Below, one piece after another: positions 43,614 through 54,840 of a stretch of DNA of 64,000 bases. The notes under the pieces were generated by a model, which saw only the letters and a list, made by a program, of their open reading frames with translations, was not told the DNA's origin and made no database searches. Positions within the stretch are counted from its first letter, which is position 1. Each line of letters begins with the position of its first letter. The stretch comes from Plicaturopsis crispa FD-325 SS-3 (Eukaryota > Basidiomycota > Agaricomycetes > Amylocorticiales > Amylocorticiaceae). The stretch spans positions 1,737,170-1,801,169 of the forward strand of contig KN832555.1 in assembly GCA_000827205.1 (NCBI GenBank), written 5' to 3'. Made by a program: the position numbers and the translations under genes.

Positions 43614-43746
43614 GATAGAAATTAATAAACAACCGTACAGCGAGAGCGATGCAAAATCGACTTACCAAAGGGACGGCACCAGTCTGTCCCACAAGGAATG
43701 CGGAGTAGGAGAGGATGGCGGCAACTTGAGCTTGAGTGAAACGCAT
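42558..43746 (-). CDS. Secreted Val/Gly-rich repeat protein with dibasic sites
   Basis: I do not recognise a family. The first exon MRFTQAQVAAILSYSAFLVG is a signal peptide, and a short intron leads to one long exon of about 350 residues. That exon consists of variants of NPVTGLVNTVGGVLSP, VVNTVEGVAGGLLGR and DDAVSGLVNTVEGLVGG. The pattern of Val/Leu every three or four residues suggests amphipathic helices. Units end in R or in dibasic pairs (VLRRQDAP, VLKRDDAV, ILRRDDAV), so Kex2 may cut some of them. Linkers are Ala/Pro/Ser-rich. It ends SRDDSVSLSQ. The protein has almost no Cys or aromatic residues. A role in the wall, at surfaces or as a peptide precursor is possible but unproven. The upstream region is long and GC-poor. 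Confidence 0.82.
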
Positions 43747-44527
43747 TGTGATAATTTGTAGGGGTGGGAAGGGGTGGGAAGGATAAGGTGTTTGGAAAAG
43801 ATTGACTGGCTTGGGACAAAGAGTGTAGGTGAAGCCGAGACCTGAAAGCGTTGAGTAGACGAGTAGGAGGGAGATGTTGGATCCAGAACGGTAGGATGCT
43901 CTGGTTTTATATTCTGAGGACCCTTTCCGTTCGTCGTTAGCGACTTTGGCCCCACAGTCACAGAAGGGCCCCGCACCGGAAATCCTGAACGGCAAACTCC
44001 ACGAAAAGTGGAGCTACCCATAGCGATGCGGCTTTCGGCAGTGATCCTTGTCTTCTCGGGCGTTATACGTTGCACGAAAAGTTGCGATACACAACGCTTG
44101 TACGACGCCACGAAGCGTTGCTACTGTGCCCGACGCCGACGACTTCCGTTCCGGGGCTTCCTTGGTGATTCAACCTAGATATTTATTCTCCATTTACATA
44201 AATTATTGGAGTATGGCAGGACACATGATTTGGAAGAATATGAGGCGTGGAGCACAGTGAATGACGAGTGCGAGGGAGGTGGCCACCGGGCGGCGGCGGG
44301 TGGGTCGGTGTCGCACAACCCGTGGGCGCGAGTCCCATGTTGGCTTCGTCGTGTAGTCTTGCGCGTATAGTCGAACGCTCGGCGCTCAGTACGATCGTGC
44401 GACGCGCGAAACTGAAACATGCATTTGCTTCAGGCCCCGACCACACGGAAAATGGAAGTGTACATACTCTGAAATGGCGTTATCGCAGTGGAGAGCTAGC
44501 GCTATTAAGGGTATGAGGAGAGCAATA
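43747..44527. other. Intergenic: upstream of the repeat protein and 3' flank of the Mg transporter
   Basis: No gene is supported over about 780 bases. A tract of repeated GGGGTGGGAAGG (43761-43783, plus strand) lies just upstream of the repeat-protein start and would be a CT-rich promoter tract on its coding strand. Confidence 0.5.
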
Positions 44528-47062
44528 CTACAACACAGTATTTCGCCTTCTCCGCGCCATGATCCACCAACGCCGCACGTTCAGCAGATACGCACATAGA
44601 ATCAATAATGCAAGCGCTATAACAACCCCGAAAACGTCGTACGGATAACCTGGGTCATGGCCGTTGGTTGGTACGGTTATGTTGAGGGAAAATACGCCTA
44701 CAAAGACTCGATAAGGATGTCGCTGCAGACATGCTCGATCTACGCACCGATTAACGTTTGGCAACAAAGTACGGCCATAGTAACGATTGTTAACGTCATA
44801 AGCGCCTTATCGGTGCCACCTTTCGTCCTCGACACGATAGTGCGAAGATGGGAAAGAAAGGCGGGGTGGGACTGGCTCAACATGCGTTCATAATGGGCCA
44901 AAGAATGCTGGAGAGTCAAAATGTGATCTTTGAAAGATGTCATAATTAATTGTCGACCTCACACTGGGATGTTAAGAATGAAAGGAAGACTTGCCTTGGA
45001 TGTCTCCCATGTAGATTGCGACTTCCGCATCTTCGTTCTTAGCCGCTCCGTTGCCGAGTCCATATTCGCTGGTAGTCAGGAGGCGTTTCTGTATCCGCGT
45101 TACAACCTCCGACTTCGTAGCGAGTAGGCGAGTCAATGAAGTGACAAGCCTTCGTGCACGTGCCATGCGACGTAGGGTGACGGGTGTAGCAGTTGATCGA
45201 GGCTCGAAATGAATGCGCATGGCGGACGAGATGGAGGTCCAGGTCGAATATCCCACTCGCTTGAGGCGACGGAAGAGCAACGGCGACACTGGCGAAGGAA
45301 GAGAAAAATGAGTGATGACATCGCTGACTTTGGTGGCCGCAGGATCGGCTTTTTCGCTGTAAAGACTGTGCTTCTCGTCGTCGGCCCCCTCCTGTCGCTC
45401 TCGACCGGACGAGACCGTCGCTGTTGTGCGTAGAGTCGCACTGTCGTGTGTATTTTCAGAGTCGCCGTCCGGATCACCGGAGAAAACGATGTTTTCTACG
45501 TTAGCGACCTCTTTCTCAATTTCGTCGAGGTAAGGGACGAAGGAATCGACAACAGAATCGAGAATGCCGTGGGCAATCCAATCTGTCGAAAGAATATACG
45601 TTGAGCATGCCTTACATAGTGCTAAATTTGGACTAACCCGAGGACATGTTGACGATTTCTTCGAGCAAGAGTATTCGGTTACGCACTCGATCAGTATGTT
45701 CTATACAACATTTATCAGGCGCGCAAACTAGAAAAAACATCGATCCAACGTACCAGAGATGTCCGCAAAATGAAACTAGTGGGGTTAGAGTTACAATACA
45801 TGGATACGATAGATAGCAATGATGATCAACTCACCGAACATATCCCCTCCCGAAATACCACAAGGTATATGTTCGCTTCCCCAATGACACCGGCATCCAC
45901 CGAAGGACCAGGTATATCATCATCCTCGGCGAGACGCCCTATCGATTTTCGACCAGCGCTGTCTTCGACAGCACGAAATGCAATGAAGTAGTACCCAAGT
46001 CTGGGGAAAAGATCCAATTTTTCACGGGGATCTTGATGCAAAATATCCTCCAAGGTAAGCGGATGAAGATGTAGGAGCTGATGTAGAGCGTATTAGGAAG
46101 ATCGAATCGAAGAGTTGCGGAGTCATACATACTTTCCCAAGAGCACGCATGTCCTCCCACGTCGGACTCGAAACGTCCAACCACCAAGCCTTGGGGGATT
46201 TCGGTTGTTCTTCCACGCGGGTTGGGGATGCTGCGTGGGACATGGGAATGGTTGAGGGCACAGTAGACGGCTGCGACTCCTTTTGCTTGCCCTTCCTCGA
46301 TTTTCGAGGCAAGGGCAATTCGGTGAAGGAGGCTGCTCGACTAGGTGCTTTGACATTTTCAGGGAGCATATAATCCTGATGCAATGGAGATTCGCTGACA
46401 GGCGCTACTTCCTCCGGTAGTTTCTCTTTTTGCGAGCGTCTGCGGCGGTTACGACGACTCGCCGTGGACGTCTTCAGGGCCGCGTCGAGATAATCATGTA
46501 CCGCGGGCAGAGAGGACGTGCGAAATACGCGCTCGGAATGCATACGAGCCCTGCCTTCGACCGTAGCGGTGTTTCTCGTAGGAGTAGGAGGCGGCATAGT
46601 AGGGGCTAACGAGGGAGGGAGATATAGAACAAACTCTCGTGGAACTCGACTAGATTCCTGGCGGGCCTTGATACGGTCGGTGATATCTTGCTCAGACTTT
46701 ACAGTTCGAAGGTTTCCCGTACTGGAGCGGCGTCTGCGCCTACGGGCCATATGCGACCTGGAGGTCGTAACTATAGACGACCGACTCGAGTCCGGGGAGC
46801 TCGATCGCGACGAGGAAGGCGACTTCGCTCGTGCCCATTTTGTAATCGCGAGCTCAACGACGGCTGCGATAGCTCCGAGGCGTCCGTTCGGCAGAGACGA
46901 GGCGTCGGATGAAGAAGAGGCAGTAGAGTCCGGGCTGGATGACCTGGAAAGTGGAGGCGGATCCCCTCTATAGATGTCGTTATCCTCCTGCTCCATCTCT
47001 GCGTCTATGTCATGGGGCGGGGACCCATTTCCGCGCGCATCTAGCACTTCAGGAGATTCCAT
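44528..47062 (-). CDS. CorA-family Mg2+ transporter, Alr/Mnr2-like, with variant GMN motif
   Basis: Membrane channel for magnesium, in the plasma or vacuolar membrane. The N-terminal 330 residues (one exon) are Ser/Arg/Pro-rich and probably disordered. The CorA domain starts at AWWLDVSSPTWEDMRALGK, then LHLHPLTLEDILHQDPREKL with DLFPRLGYYFIAFRAV, FREGICSFHFADISEHTDRV, WIAHGILDSVVDSFVPYLDE and HILTLQHSLAHYERMLSQSH. Two C-terminal membrane helices follow: ALMTLTIVTMAVLCCQTLIG and VFGVVIALALLILCAYLLNV. Between them the usual GMN selectivity motif is GVFSLNITVP, with SLN in its place. A long acidic insert lies around 45330-45490. About eight introns. It ends MARRRRNTVL. Confidence 0.85.
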
Positions 47063-47456
47063 CGACGCCGAGTGCGCACAATGAGCGTTGTGTTGCAGAT
47101 GCCGCCAGGTTTTGTATAGGATTCAAAGGCTGCACGGTAGTCCTGCCCCCACGCAGGCAACACAGCCGTCAGAAGTTCAGCGTCTCATGAGATAGTTGAG
47201 TTGGAAGGAAACAAGACAGGCGCGTTCACGGTTTCATGGTAAAGTACCCGGATTCGTCGACTCGGACACACTGGACCGCGGTACAAGTGCCAAGTCCCAC
47301 GCCACAGTGACGCCGCAATATGCACTTGAAAGTTTTCCGGTGAACAGGATACATAGCATCTTTAGAAAATCTCGAGAAGGAGTGAGCACCTTGAGAATAA
47401 ATGCTAGCATAATAAGAGGTGTCACGTATACAAGCTCGGCGAGGTGCGCCGACCGA
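47063..47456. other. Intergenic: Mg transporter promoter and RRP36 3' flank
   Basis: No gene is supported. The open frame that continues past the RRP36 stop in another frame is a shadow. Confidence 0.5.
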
Positions 47457-49002
47457 TTACCCGACTTTCCTCCGTTTGAATGGCCTCCCCCCTCCACCTT
47501 CGACAGTCCCTGGTGCCCCGGCACGTCGTTCGTCTCCTCCCCCTTGGCCTCGAGCGAAAGGTCTCGATTTTTTCTCTTTCTGACCGATCTTCTTCTGCTT
47601 CTTTTCTATCGCCTTTTTCACCGCACCTTTACCTCCGCTTGCGGCGAGGGCCTCATATCGCGCACGGACTAGTAAGTCTTTCTTGTCGGCTGCAAAGAGA
47701 ATCAGCTACCGACAACAATGATGATCATCATGTTCACTCACAATCCTTCATCCACCAGCCCCCTTTGCCCTGTTTCCGCTTCTCGTGCTCCTCTTTTTCG
47801 ACTCTACTCAACGCTTCACGTTCGACCTTCTCCCGCTTATCCCGATTGACTGTGCTCTCCGCGCGTTTCACCGCCATATCTAAGCGATTGACCTCGTTCT
47901 CGCGTTCTGCACGAAGGTCCCGAGGGGAAGACGCCAATAATTTTCGAGCTTGCTTGAGGTTCTCGCGAAGAGCTTTGAGCTCGTTCGAGTGGAGGTCTGC
48001 GAGAAATCCATATTGGTTCTGGAATTTTTGAGAGGAGAATTCCCCTGCTAAAGGTAGAAAACGCGGGTCGCGGGGTTGCTATGATGGTTTGTCAAATGGC
48101 GTCGTGTGAGGGGTTACCGGTGAATGGTACTTACTATGTTCTTTACCTCCACGACTTGTCTTCTCCTGGTGACAGGTCGCTTCGAGGTGACTTCTATCGG
48201 TCTGCGTGTCATGTAGATTTTAGATCAGAGACGACAAGGGAAGAATGAGTACTCACGCATGCTTATTAGACCGTTTAGCAAGATCTGGGCGGGGTTTTAT
48301 GCTCCATTCCGGCTTGGCCTTTTCTTTGCCTTTCTCCGTCGGTCCTTTTGATTCCTCCGGGGGACCGTCGTCTTCTGAAGCAGGACCATCTTCCTCGGAG
48401 TCGCTGAGAACTTTGGCGGAAGTCAGGGCTCGCTGAGCCTTGCGAAGTGTACCGAGGGGTAACGATGATAGGTCTATCGCAGAAAGAAATAAGTAAAGTA
48501 AGAGGACTTGACCTTTAATACATATTCACCGTCTTGTAATGATTTCTGTTTCATTGGTATGATCAACTGCAAAGACATCTACAGAAACGCTACGCACCAG
48601 TTGAACGTTTGACGGCCCCGCAGCGGGCCCCATGTCATCGTCACTCTCCTCGGACTCATCACTGTCAACCGAACGACCTCCGTCGAGATCTTCATCATCC
48701 ATCCACTGCGCAACTCTCGGTGCGTCAAGGTCGATATCTTCGTCTATTTCCCCGGCATCTGAAACCAGCTCATCTCCTGATCCAGTAGACTCCGAGCTCT
48801 CTTCAGAATCAGATTTCCCTGAGCCCTCGCCATTCGCTGCGCCTGTGTCGTCTTCAGAACTTGCGGAGCTAGACTCCTCTGGTGCCTCGAATTTGACGCG
48901 ATTAGGCTTGGGCGGGATGCGTGCCGAAGATAGCTTCTGCTGGCCAGATAGTGCGGATTTTTTCGGAGCCTGCCTGGATGCAGGACGCGCGCGGCGGGGC
49001 AT
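47457..49002 (-). CDS. RRP36: rRNA biogenesis protein RRP36
   Basis: Nucleolar factor for early pre-18S rRNA cleavage. The N-terminal exon MPRRARPASRQAPKKSALSG leads into a long acidic Ser/Asp/Glu region. Later exons read DLSSLPLGTLRKAQRALTSA, WSIKPRPDLAKRSNKHA and the hallmark block PRDPRFLPLAGEFSSQKFQN with QYGFLADLHSNELKALRENL. A highly charged helix follows (REALSRVEKEEHEKRKQGKG, a variant of the RRP36 EEx3KKxGK-type run). The end is KKDLLVRARYEALAASGGKG and KKQKKIGQKEKKSRPF, then GRPFKRRKVG and stop at 47457. Six exons or so. The last exon adds a Gly-rich basic tail before the stop. Confidence 0.88.
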
Positions 49003-49293
49003 TTTATTCGGTTTCTGGAAAGAGCAAATACTTGGACATTCGTTTTACATCTACCGTGACAGATGAAACTTTTGAAAAGACTCCGTTTCCTCGGAAGCGG
49101 AAATTGAGGTGTGGCAAATACGAGACAACAAACGCTACTCAACGCCCAGTCCAAAAATGGTAATATCCGGGAGGCACGATATTCAAGCGAGATCAAGGTA
49201 TGAATGACCTCGAAATGTACGCATGCAAGGATGCAGACTCTTGAGGAGCAAAGACGTCAGACATATAAGTGCGGGAGGACTTCCAACAGTGGA

Positions 49294-52200
49294 CTAGCGC
49301 TGCTCATTTTGATCAATCAGTACATAACGGCCGTTCTCTAGCTTGACATCAAGCGAGACTCCAGGCGACGTGATGCTCGATCTCCACCGTGGGGTGAGAC
49401 CAAACCAGGCCCCTAGCTTAGCAAACCACCGGCGTTTCCGTCTGTGCCCACGCCGCGGTGGATCCTCGAGAAGCGCCTCCCATTTGTACCGCGGGCGGGC
49501 ACGGATCACAGAATCATCGTGATCTGTACCCCCTCCAGTCCCAAGGGTCGAAGGATGGCCCTGGGTGTCCATGTCGATGTCCTCCATGTCCATCTCCCAT
49601 TCATTGTCGCCCAAATGGAACATGATGCCCTAGATATCGGTCAGTCCTCCGCTCGATATCCACATGGTATGCGCACGTACTTTACTGGATCCGTGAAACA
49701 CCGTGTCGTTCAGACGCAGATACAGCTTATTCAAGAAACCGACGTGGAAAAAATACCCGGTCTTACGGGTTTTCGACATTAACCCTCGCTGGCACAGAAA
49801 AGCTTCCAAAGCGGCGCGCGGAAGTGGCGTATATGCGATCGATGTGGGATAATGTGGATTGAAGTCCACAGCGTGCAGTTTGAGAGCACTAATAGTATCG
49901 TAGTTCCGTCGCCATAGGTCATCCTGAAATATATGAAACATCAGGGGCGTCCTCACGGAAAACAGTTTGGGCCTTACCCAAAATAAGTACCACCAAGTCG
50001 CAGTCTCCGACGATGATACTGCAGTCAACCGTTCGTATGATGTCTCGAACACGGCCTCACTCCCCAGCATGAGCTGTCGCACTCGCAAGTCCTGCTCAAA
50101 TTCAATAGAGCTCTCCGCGAGACCAGTTGGATCTCGCGGCTGGTCGTAGACGAACGACAAAAACCTATAGGTCAGAACTCGAGATTTCGCATGGCACTCG
50201 TCCCTGCAATGCGTGCGGTAATCATCCAGCATAGTTTCGATGTGGGTGAGATTCGGCGGGATCAAAGCCTGGTTTAGATAGAGGAATCGGGCAAGAGGGG
50301 CCGACAGGTCGTAATCATCGTTGAGTCCGATGACTTCGCCCGAGACGCGCACGTCCTTCGCATAGGTGAGTTCGATATCGAATCCACTGCCAAGTTCGAG
50401 GCCTTTCCACATTAGTTCGCCACGTCGCTTGATTCGCAGGACGCAGGTAGTGTAGTGAACAGACTCGTGCGCCTTGTAATGCCTGCCTTTGCAGCACCAT
50501 GGGGTTCGTGAGCCCAAGGGCTATAGGAATTATGTGTTAATACTCAACGAGAAGGCAAAGAGAGAAGGCCTCCTACTTTGACGTGATCGTAGGGCCATAG
50601 CACGGTTTTACCGTCCAAAGCTCTGAGAGAAAGCCGTATCTCTCGTCGCCTTTGGATGTCAGGGCTTGTATTTTGCGCTATGTATGTCTCGAGATCAGCC
50701 ACCTCATTAATGACTGCGAGAGGGCCGTCGTCGTATCGAAGAACCTGATGACATAGTGAGGCCCACACGAACGTGTTCATGAAGATCGCATACATACGAG
50801 CGTCGGGGGAAACGGAATCCACCAGGCGTTGCCAAAATATTTCGTACAGCCTGGCACGGAGAGCTCATGAGGATTTCTCCAGTAACAATCCGGTCCAACG
50901 AGCCGTTTCTGGATCTCGTCTTCGAGATATTTGAACCAAGCAAAATCGGGTCCCGCGACAAGAGCCACTGCTTTGGAGTATGCTAAGGAACCGACGTCAC
51001 GAAGGATCTGTCAATTTTGCATTAGCTATAAAACTTCGACAAACGAAATTGGGCATGGGTACCAACCTTGATATTCTCAACGTGTCGCTCCGCGGGGGAG
51101 CCAGAGAAGTTCAAAAGGTAGGGCGGGTATTCGGAATCGCGTGCCTGAGCAAAAACCATTCGCTGCTTCTTCGGGATGGCACACTCGGGACTTGTGAGTA
51201 GAAGGGTCGTGATCGATTCTTGCCATATACGCCGCCTTACATGGCGAGATGTTGGGGAGATATCCACACTAGAACCAGAGGCCTGGTCAAAACCCGCCGC
51301 GCGCAATAGATATGATAATGTACCGTGGAGAGAAAATATCGATACCTGAAATGTATATTAGCAGCGAAACAAGCGGGAGACCAGCAGTAAACATACTGAA
51401 GTCGATACGATGAGTGATTCCTGGATGTCCACGTATTTCAATGAGTAATTTGACGATCATCTATGTGAGGGAGCTTTACGCACTTTTAACTAGACGGTGC
51501 ATGATGCTTAGATCAATAAGAGTAAAATCTATTGCATCAAATTTCAGCACTCTGATCAACGGAGCGGACGGGGTACTTGCAGTAGCTGAGCCCATAAGTT
51601 ATGATATAGATGCTGCAGAAGACACTGATATCAGTATCGCCAAAGAGAGCAAAAATGACGAGGGCACTGACATATATAAAACAGGTCCGTTGAGAATGTC
51701 CTTCCCCGGCAGATCAAGCACAACGAAGAGCGCGACAGCAGAAGTAGTGACGTAGTTCAATCTTGACGTCCATTCGCTGGCGTTATTGACAGGGTCGAGG
51801 AACGGAGCCAGGAAGCATTGGATGGCGAAAAAGACAAGCGAGGCAGCGAGAAGGATAGCCTCCCGTACGATAGGAATGGGCGACCGCGGAAGAGTACGGA
51901 ATATGCAGTTGTCGGGGTTTATGAAGGTCACGATCAGTAAAGCAGTGAGCTTTGCAAATAGGTAAGTAGATTCGAAGGTACCCCAATTGCGGCGGAAACC
52001 TGTACGCTTCGATGATGAGACCGTCGAAACATATCATCGGATCACTTGACAGAAACCTACCATTATACATGAAAGAAAGAGGGTTAAGGTCGCGTCCGAG
52101 CAAACGTTGATATTCACGGTCCATGTCGCTTTCGCTTCGTAGGCGACCTAGTTCTGTATACGGATCCACTTTCGGCACTGCCTGCCTGATCACATTGCGA

Positions 52201-53839
52201 AGACGGAGGGGGAACCAAACGGTGAGCTTCGGGAGAGTATAGTTAGTATATATCATGGATTTTATGGACACAGATATTACACATACCACCATGAAAATTA
52301 GGCCAGACATGATAACAACGACAGGGGCATAGTTGATAGCATCTTTCTTCATCGTAGTAGTCCAGCAGAAATCTAGAGTGTCACGGTATTCGCTCGATGG
52401 GCCTAGCGGCACCACAACGGGGGGATACGAAGTTGCGTTCGTGTATGGATTGGGAACAGCCCAAAGATCGTCGGACCAGACCAAAACATGTACAGCCATC
52501 GTGCTGAGCGGCAGGTACAGCACCGTTAAGACAAATGTGGCCACCACGAGGCCCCAATGGGAGTGGTGTTCGGGTGCTTGCTGTAAACCTTCTGCCCTAC
52601 CAAACTGGAGGCAACGCGAGGTCGCACGATAGAAATAGAAAAGCAACAGTGCGGAAATACCCATCAGGACGGAGAGTAGGACAAGGGATTGGGTAAGGGT
52701 TGATGCGACATTAAGCGCTAGGATGCTAGGACTATAAGAAGAAAATCTGAGCTCTTCGTCCAGTTACTGCATTGCTGTTTACTTACATAGTGCCGAGGAA
52801 CAGTTTTCGCCATTTATCTGCTTCACTTGTGCCACTGATGGGCACTGCAGACATAAGCCGGATTGTCGCTCAGCAATAAGTGCATGTATATCATGTAGAT
52901 GTGCTCACCGATCGTACTCAGTATAAGCGCAAAGATTTGTGCCGTGTTAAACAAGCCCTGCACAGAATAATACGCCGCAAGAGCACTCGAACCCTGCAAG
53001 AGTGATCATCAGGAGATACTCAAACGCGTACAGATGTTACACACAGTGAATCCGAGCAGTATATTTGAGAGTGAGCCAAAGATGGAGTTGCGGTTTCTCC
53101 AAGCAGGGGCAGGAATATAATTGGTCTCGAGGTCCTCTATCGATTTCCCGGAGGCTGCAAGGCGTTCCATAGGAGGGAACATGGAAGCGCTCCCTTCGCC
53201 GCGCGCAGGCGCCTTACAAAAGTCAGGAGTAGGAAGTGTTCCGATATATTCGTCGAGTTTAGGTAGATATAATGGAGCCGCATGACGCGAGAAAACTATC
53301 GTTGCCGGGATTGGGGTATGAGGCGCCGGGTGGGCTAGGGGTATCAAGGGAGTCTTGGTATGAAGAAGATGCTGGTGACTAGAGGACGTGAGCGTATCGT
53401 GGCCATTCGGGGGATATGTGTGGGCAGATGAGGAAGCGTGATCGTCCGTGCTGATAGACGGCGCTGTGTCAATGGCGGTATCGCGTGCCAGTGGTCGCAA
53501 TAATTCATCCGTCACGTCTGTTGTTTCTTCAATATGCTCGTAGTCGTAGACCTTTGAGTCGTGAGCACCCGAAGGCGTGGTAGCATCAATACGGGTACGC
53601 GACGGATGCTCTAGAAAGCGGGCGCGTACTGGCGCAGGCTCCGGTGGTTCCAGATAGTCATCCTCATCGTCCGCGGATGAAGGTATACGCCGGCGAGTGC
53701 TGTTGGTGGTATTGCTGACGCTCGTGCTAGCAAGCAAATATGTGTCGGTGCCGGGGTGGTTTCCCGGATATTCGCTTGAATCTGATCGCGGGGACTTCGA
53801 GGAGGACTCGTAGAGGCCTACAAGGTCCTTGACGCCCAT
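49294..53839 (-). CDS. Large orphan multi-pass membrane protein
   Basis: I do not recognise this family. The first exon (MGVKDLVGLYESSSKSPRSD onward, about 265 residues) is Ser/Thr/Pro-rich and probably cytosolic and disordered. It joins a membrane part with about seven hydrophobic helices: SSALAAYYSVQGLFNTAQIF, LNVASTLTQSLVLLSVLMGI, GLVVATFVLTVLYLPLSTMA, APVVVIMSGLIFMVV, TYLFAKLTALLIVTF, REAILLAASLVFFAIQCFLA and a TTSAVALFVVLDLPGK segment. A cytosolic tail of more than 600 residues follows, containing PAERHVENIKILRDVGSLAY, FAWFKYLEDEIQKRLVGPDC and TWWYLFW, ending ENGRYVLIDQNEQR. I joined 49294-53839 as one gene because exons run in phase with short introns and no internal start or stop signal is better. 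The 3' cytosolic part could still be a separate gene. Confidence 0.65.
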
Positions 53840-54072
53840 AACTGCAGGGCATCAGCAAGAAATGTAAAGACAAAGAGCTAGAACGGTACAGCAGCCAAGC
53901 AGTCTGAGTATGTGAAAGAGAATGGCAAGCCCGCGTCGCCGTTGCGGCGTCACCGTCGGTGTCAGTATACACTATACTAGCCCGGCGCGTCCTGGGCGCG
54001 TCTCGCTGTCTCCACTAACACACGGTCGAGTACTCTGTACCTTCGAACATGAAAGAGTGCGCGACCGCGTCT

Positions 54073-54817
54073 TCAAATGAAATGACGAGGTGCCAACGTT
54101 CCTAGATAGCTATCTATAGCGTACAACGCTACTCTACGCATACAGGTCGATAGCCATGCTTTCAAGTTGCCGCTCGGATCCTCTCGAAACTGGAAAGTCC
54201 TTGCAGTCAACCTCACGGAACTTACTGGAGCCTGAGGATCTAAATCGAGGGTCTGGAGTAGTAGGGGTAGCATGCTTTCTACTCGGAAAGCCCACCCCTC
54301 GCGACATTGGTGCATCATTACTCGTTGCCTGACAGTCCGACTTTTTTCTCAACGAGTCAATTCATTCCGAGTCTAGGTGAGTGACTTAGGATCAACTCAC
54401 ACCATCTCATATCTAAAAGCGCCCTTTAGGACATCTAGAGGCAAGTTTTCACCGCGCGGAGCAGTATGTAACGTTGCGGATTCGCCACGAAGTTTACTGC
54501 GTCCACTATGTGCCGATTCTACGTACTTGGCCGTCCCGTGTCGAGGCCATGCAGTGCAAATACTGAGGGCTTGTATCAGCGGCTGCTCACGATCGTGTTG
54601 GAATGCATCCAATGTCGTTCTGATGCGCAGACGCTCTAGGACCCTGGCTTGTACACTTACTCCCGATCTGTTAGGAATCCTGCATGCAGCTTGATCATCT
54701 CTGTTAATGTCCTGAATTAGCTCGAGGCGCTGCAATGCCTCTTCACCTCGCTCCCTTGGCACCCAATTGACAGGGAACCTTATATAGAGCCGTTGTTCGT
54801 GCCATCCCTAATTCTCA
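54073..54817 (-). pseudogene. Orphan gene fragment, probably 5'-truncated
   Basis: A strongly protein-like frame on the minus strand reads WHEQRLYIRFPVNWVPRERG, EEALQRLELIQDINRDDQAA, LERLRIRTTLDAFQHDREQP, LIQALSICTAWPRHGTAKYV and GRSKLRGES up to KGAFRYEMV. A GTGAGT donor then splices in phase to QRVMMHQCREGWAFRVESML and LLLQTLDLDPQAP, ending LGTLAPRHFI at 54073. The frame opens just after a TAG (possible acceptor) and has no ATG. Any upstream exon would overlap the GMC oxidoreductase start. The simplest reading is the 3' part of an unrecognised gene cut off at its 5' end. No function is proposed. Confidence 0.42.
54781..54788 (+). promoter_or_regulatory. TATA box of the GMC oxidoreductase gene
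   Basis: TATATAGA lies 60 bases before the GMC start codon, a good core promoter distance. It overlaps the 5' edge of the orphan fragment on the other strand. Confidence 0.5.
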
Positions 54818-54840
54818 CGCACTAGGGCTAACATTGCAGC

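Noticed and set aside
47234-47456. Minus-strand frame continuing past the RRP36 end
   Set aside because: It is one frame off the RRP36 last exon, has no start of its own and no recognisable content.
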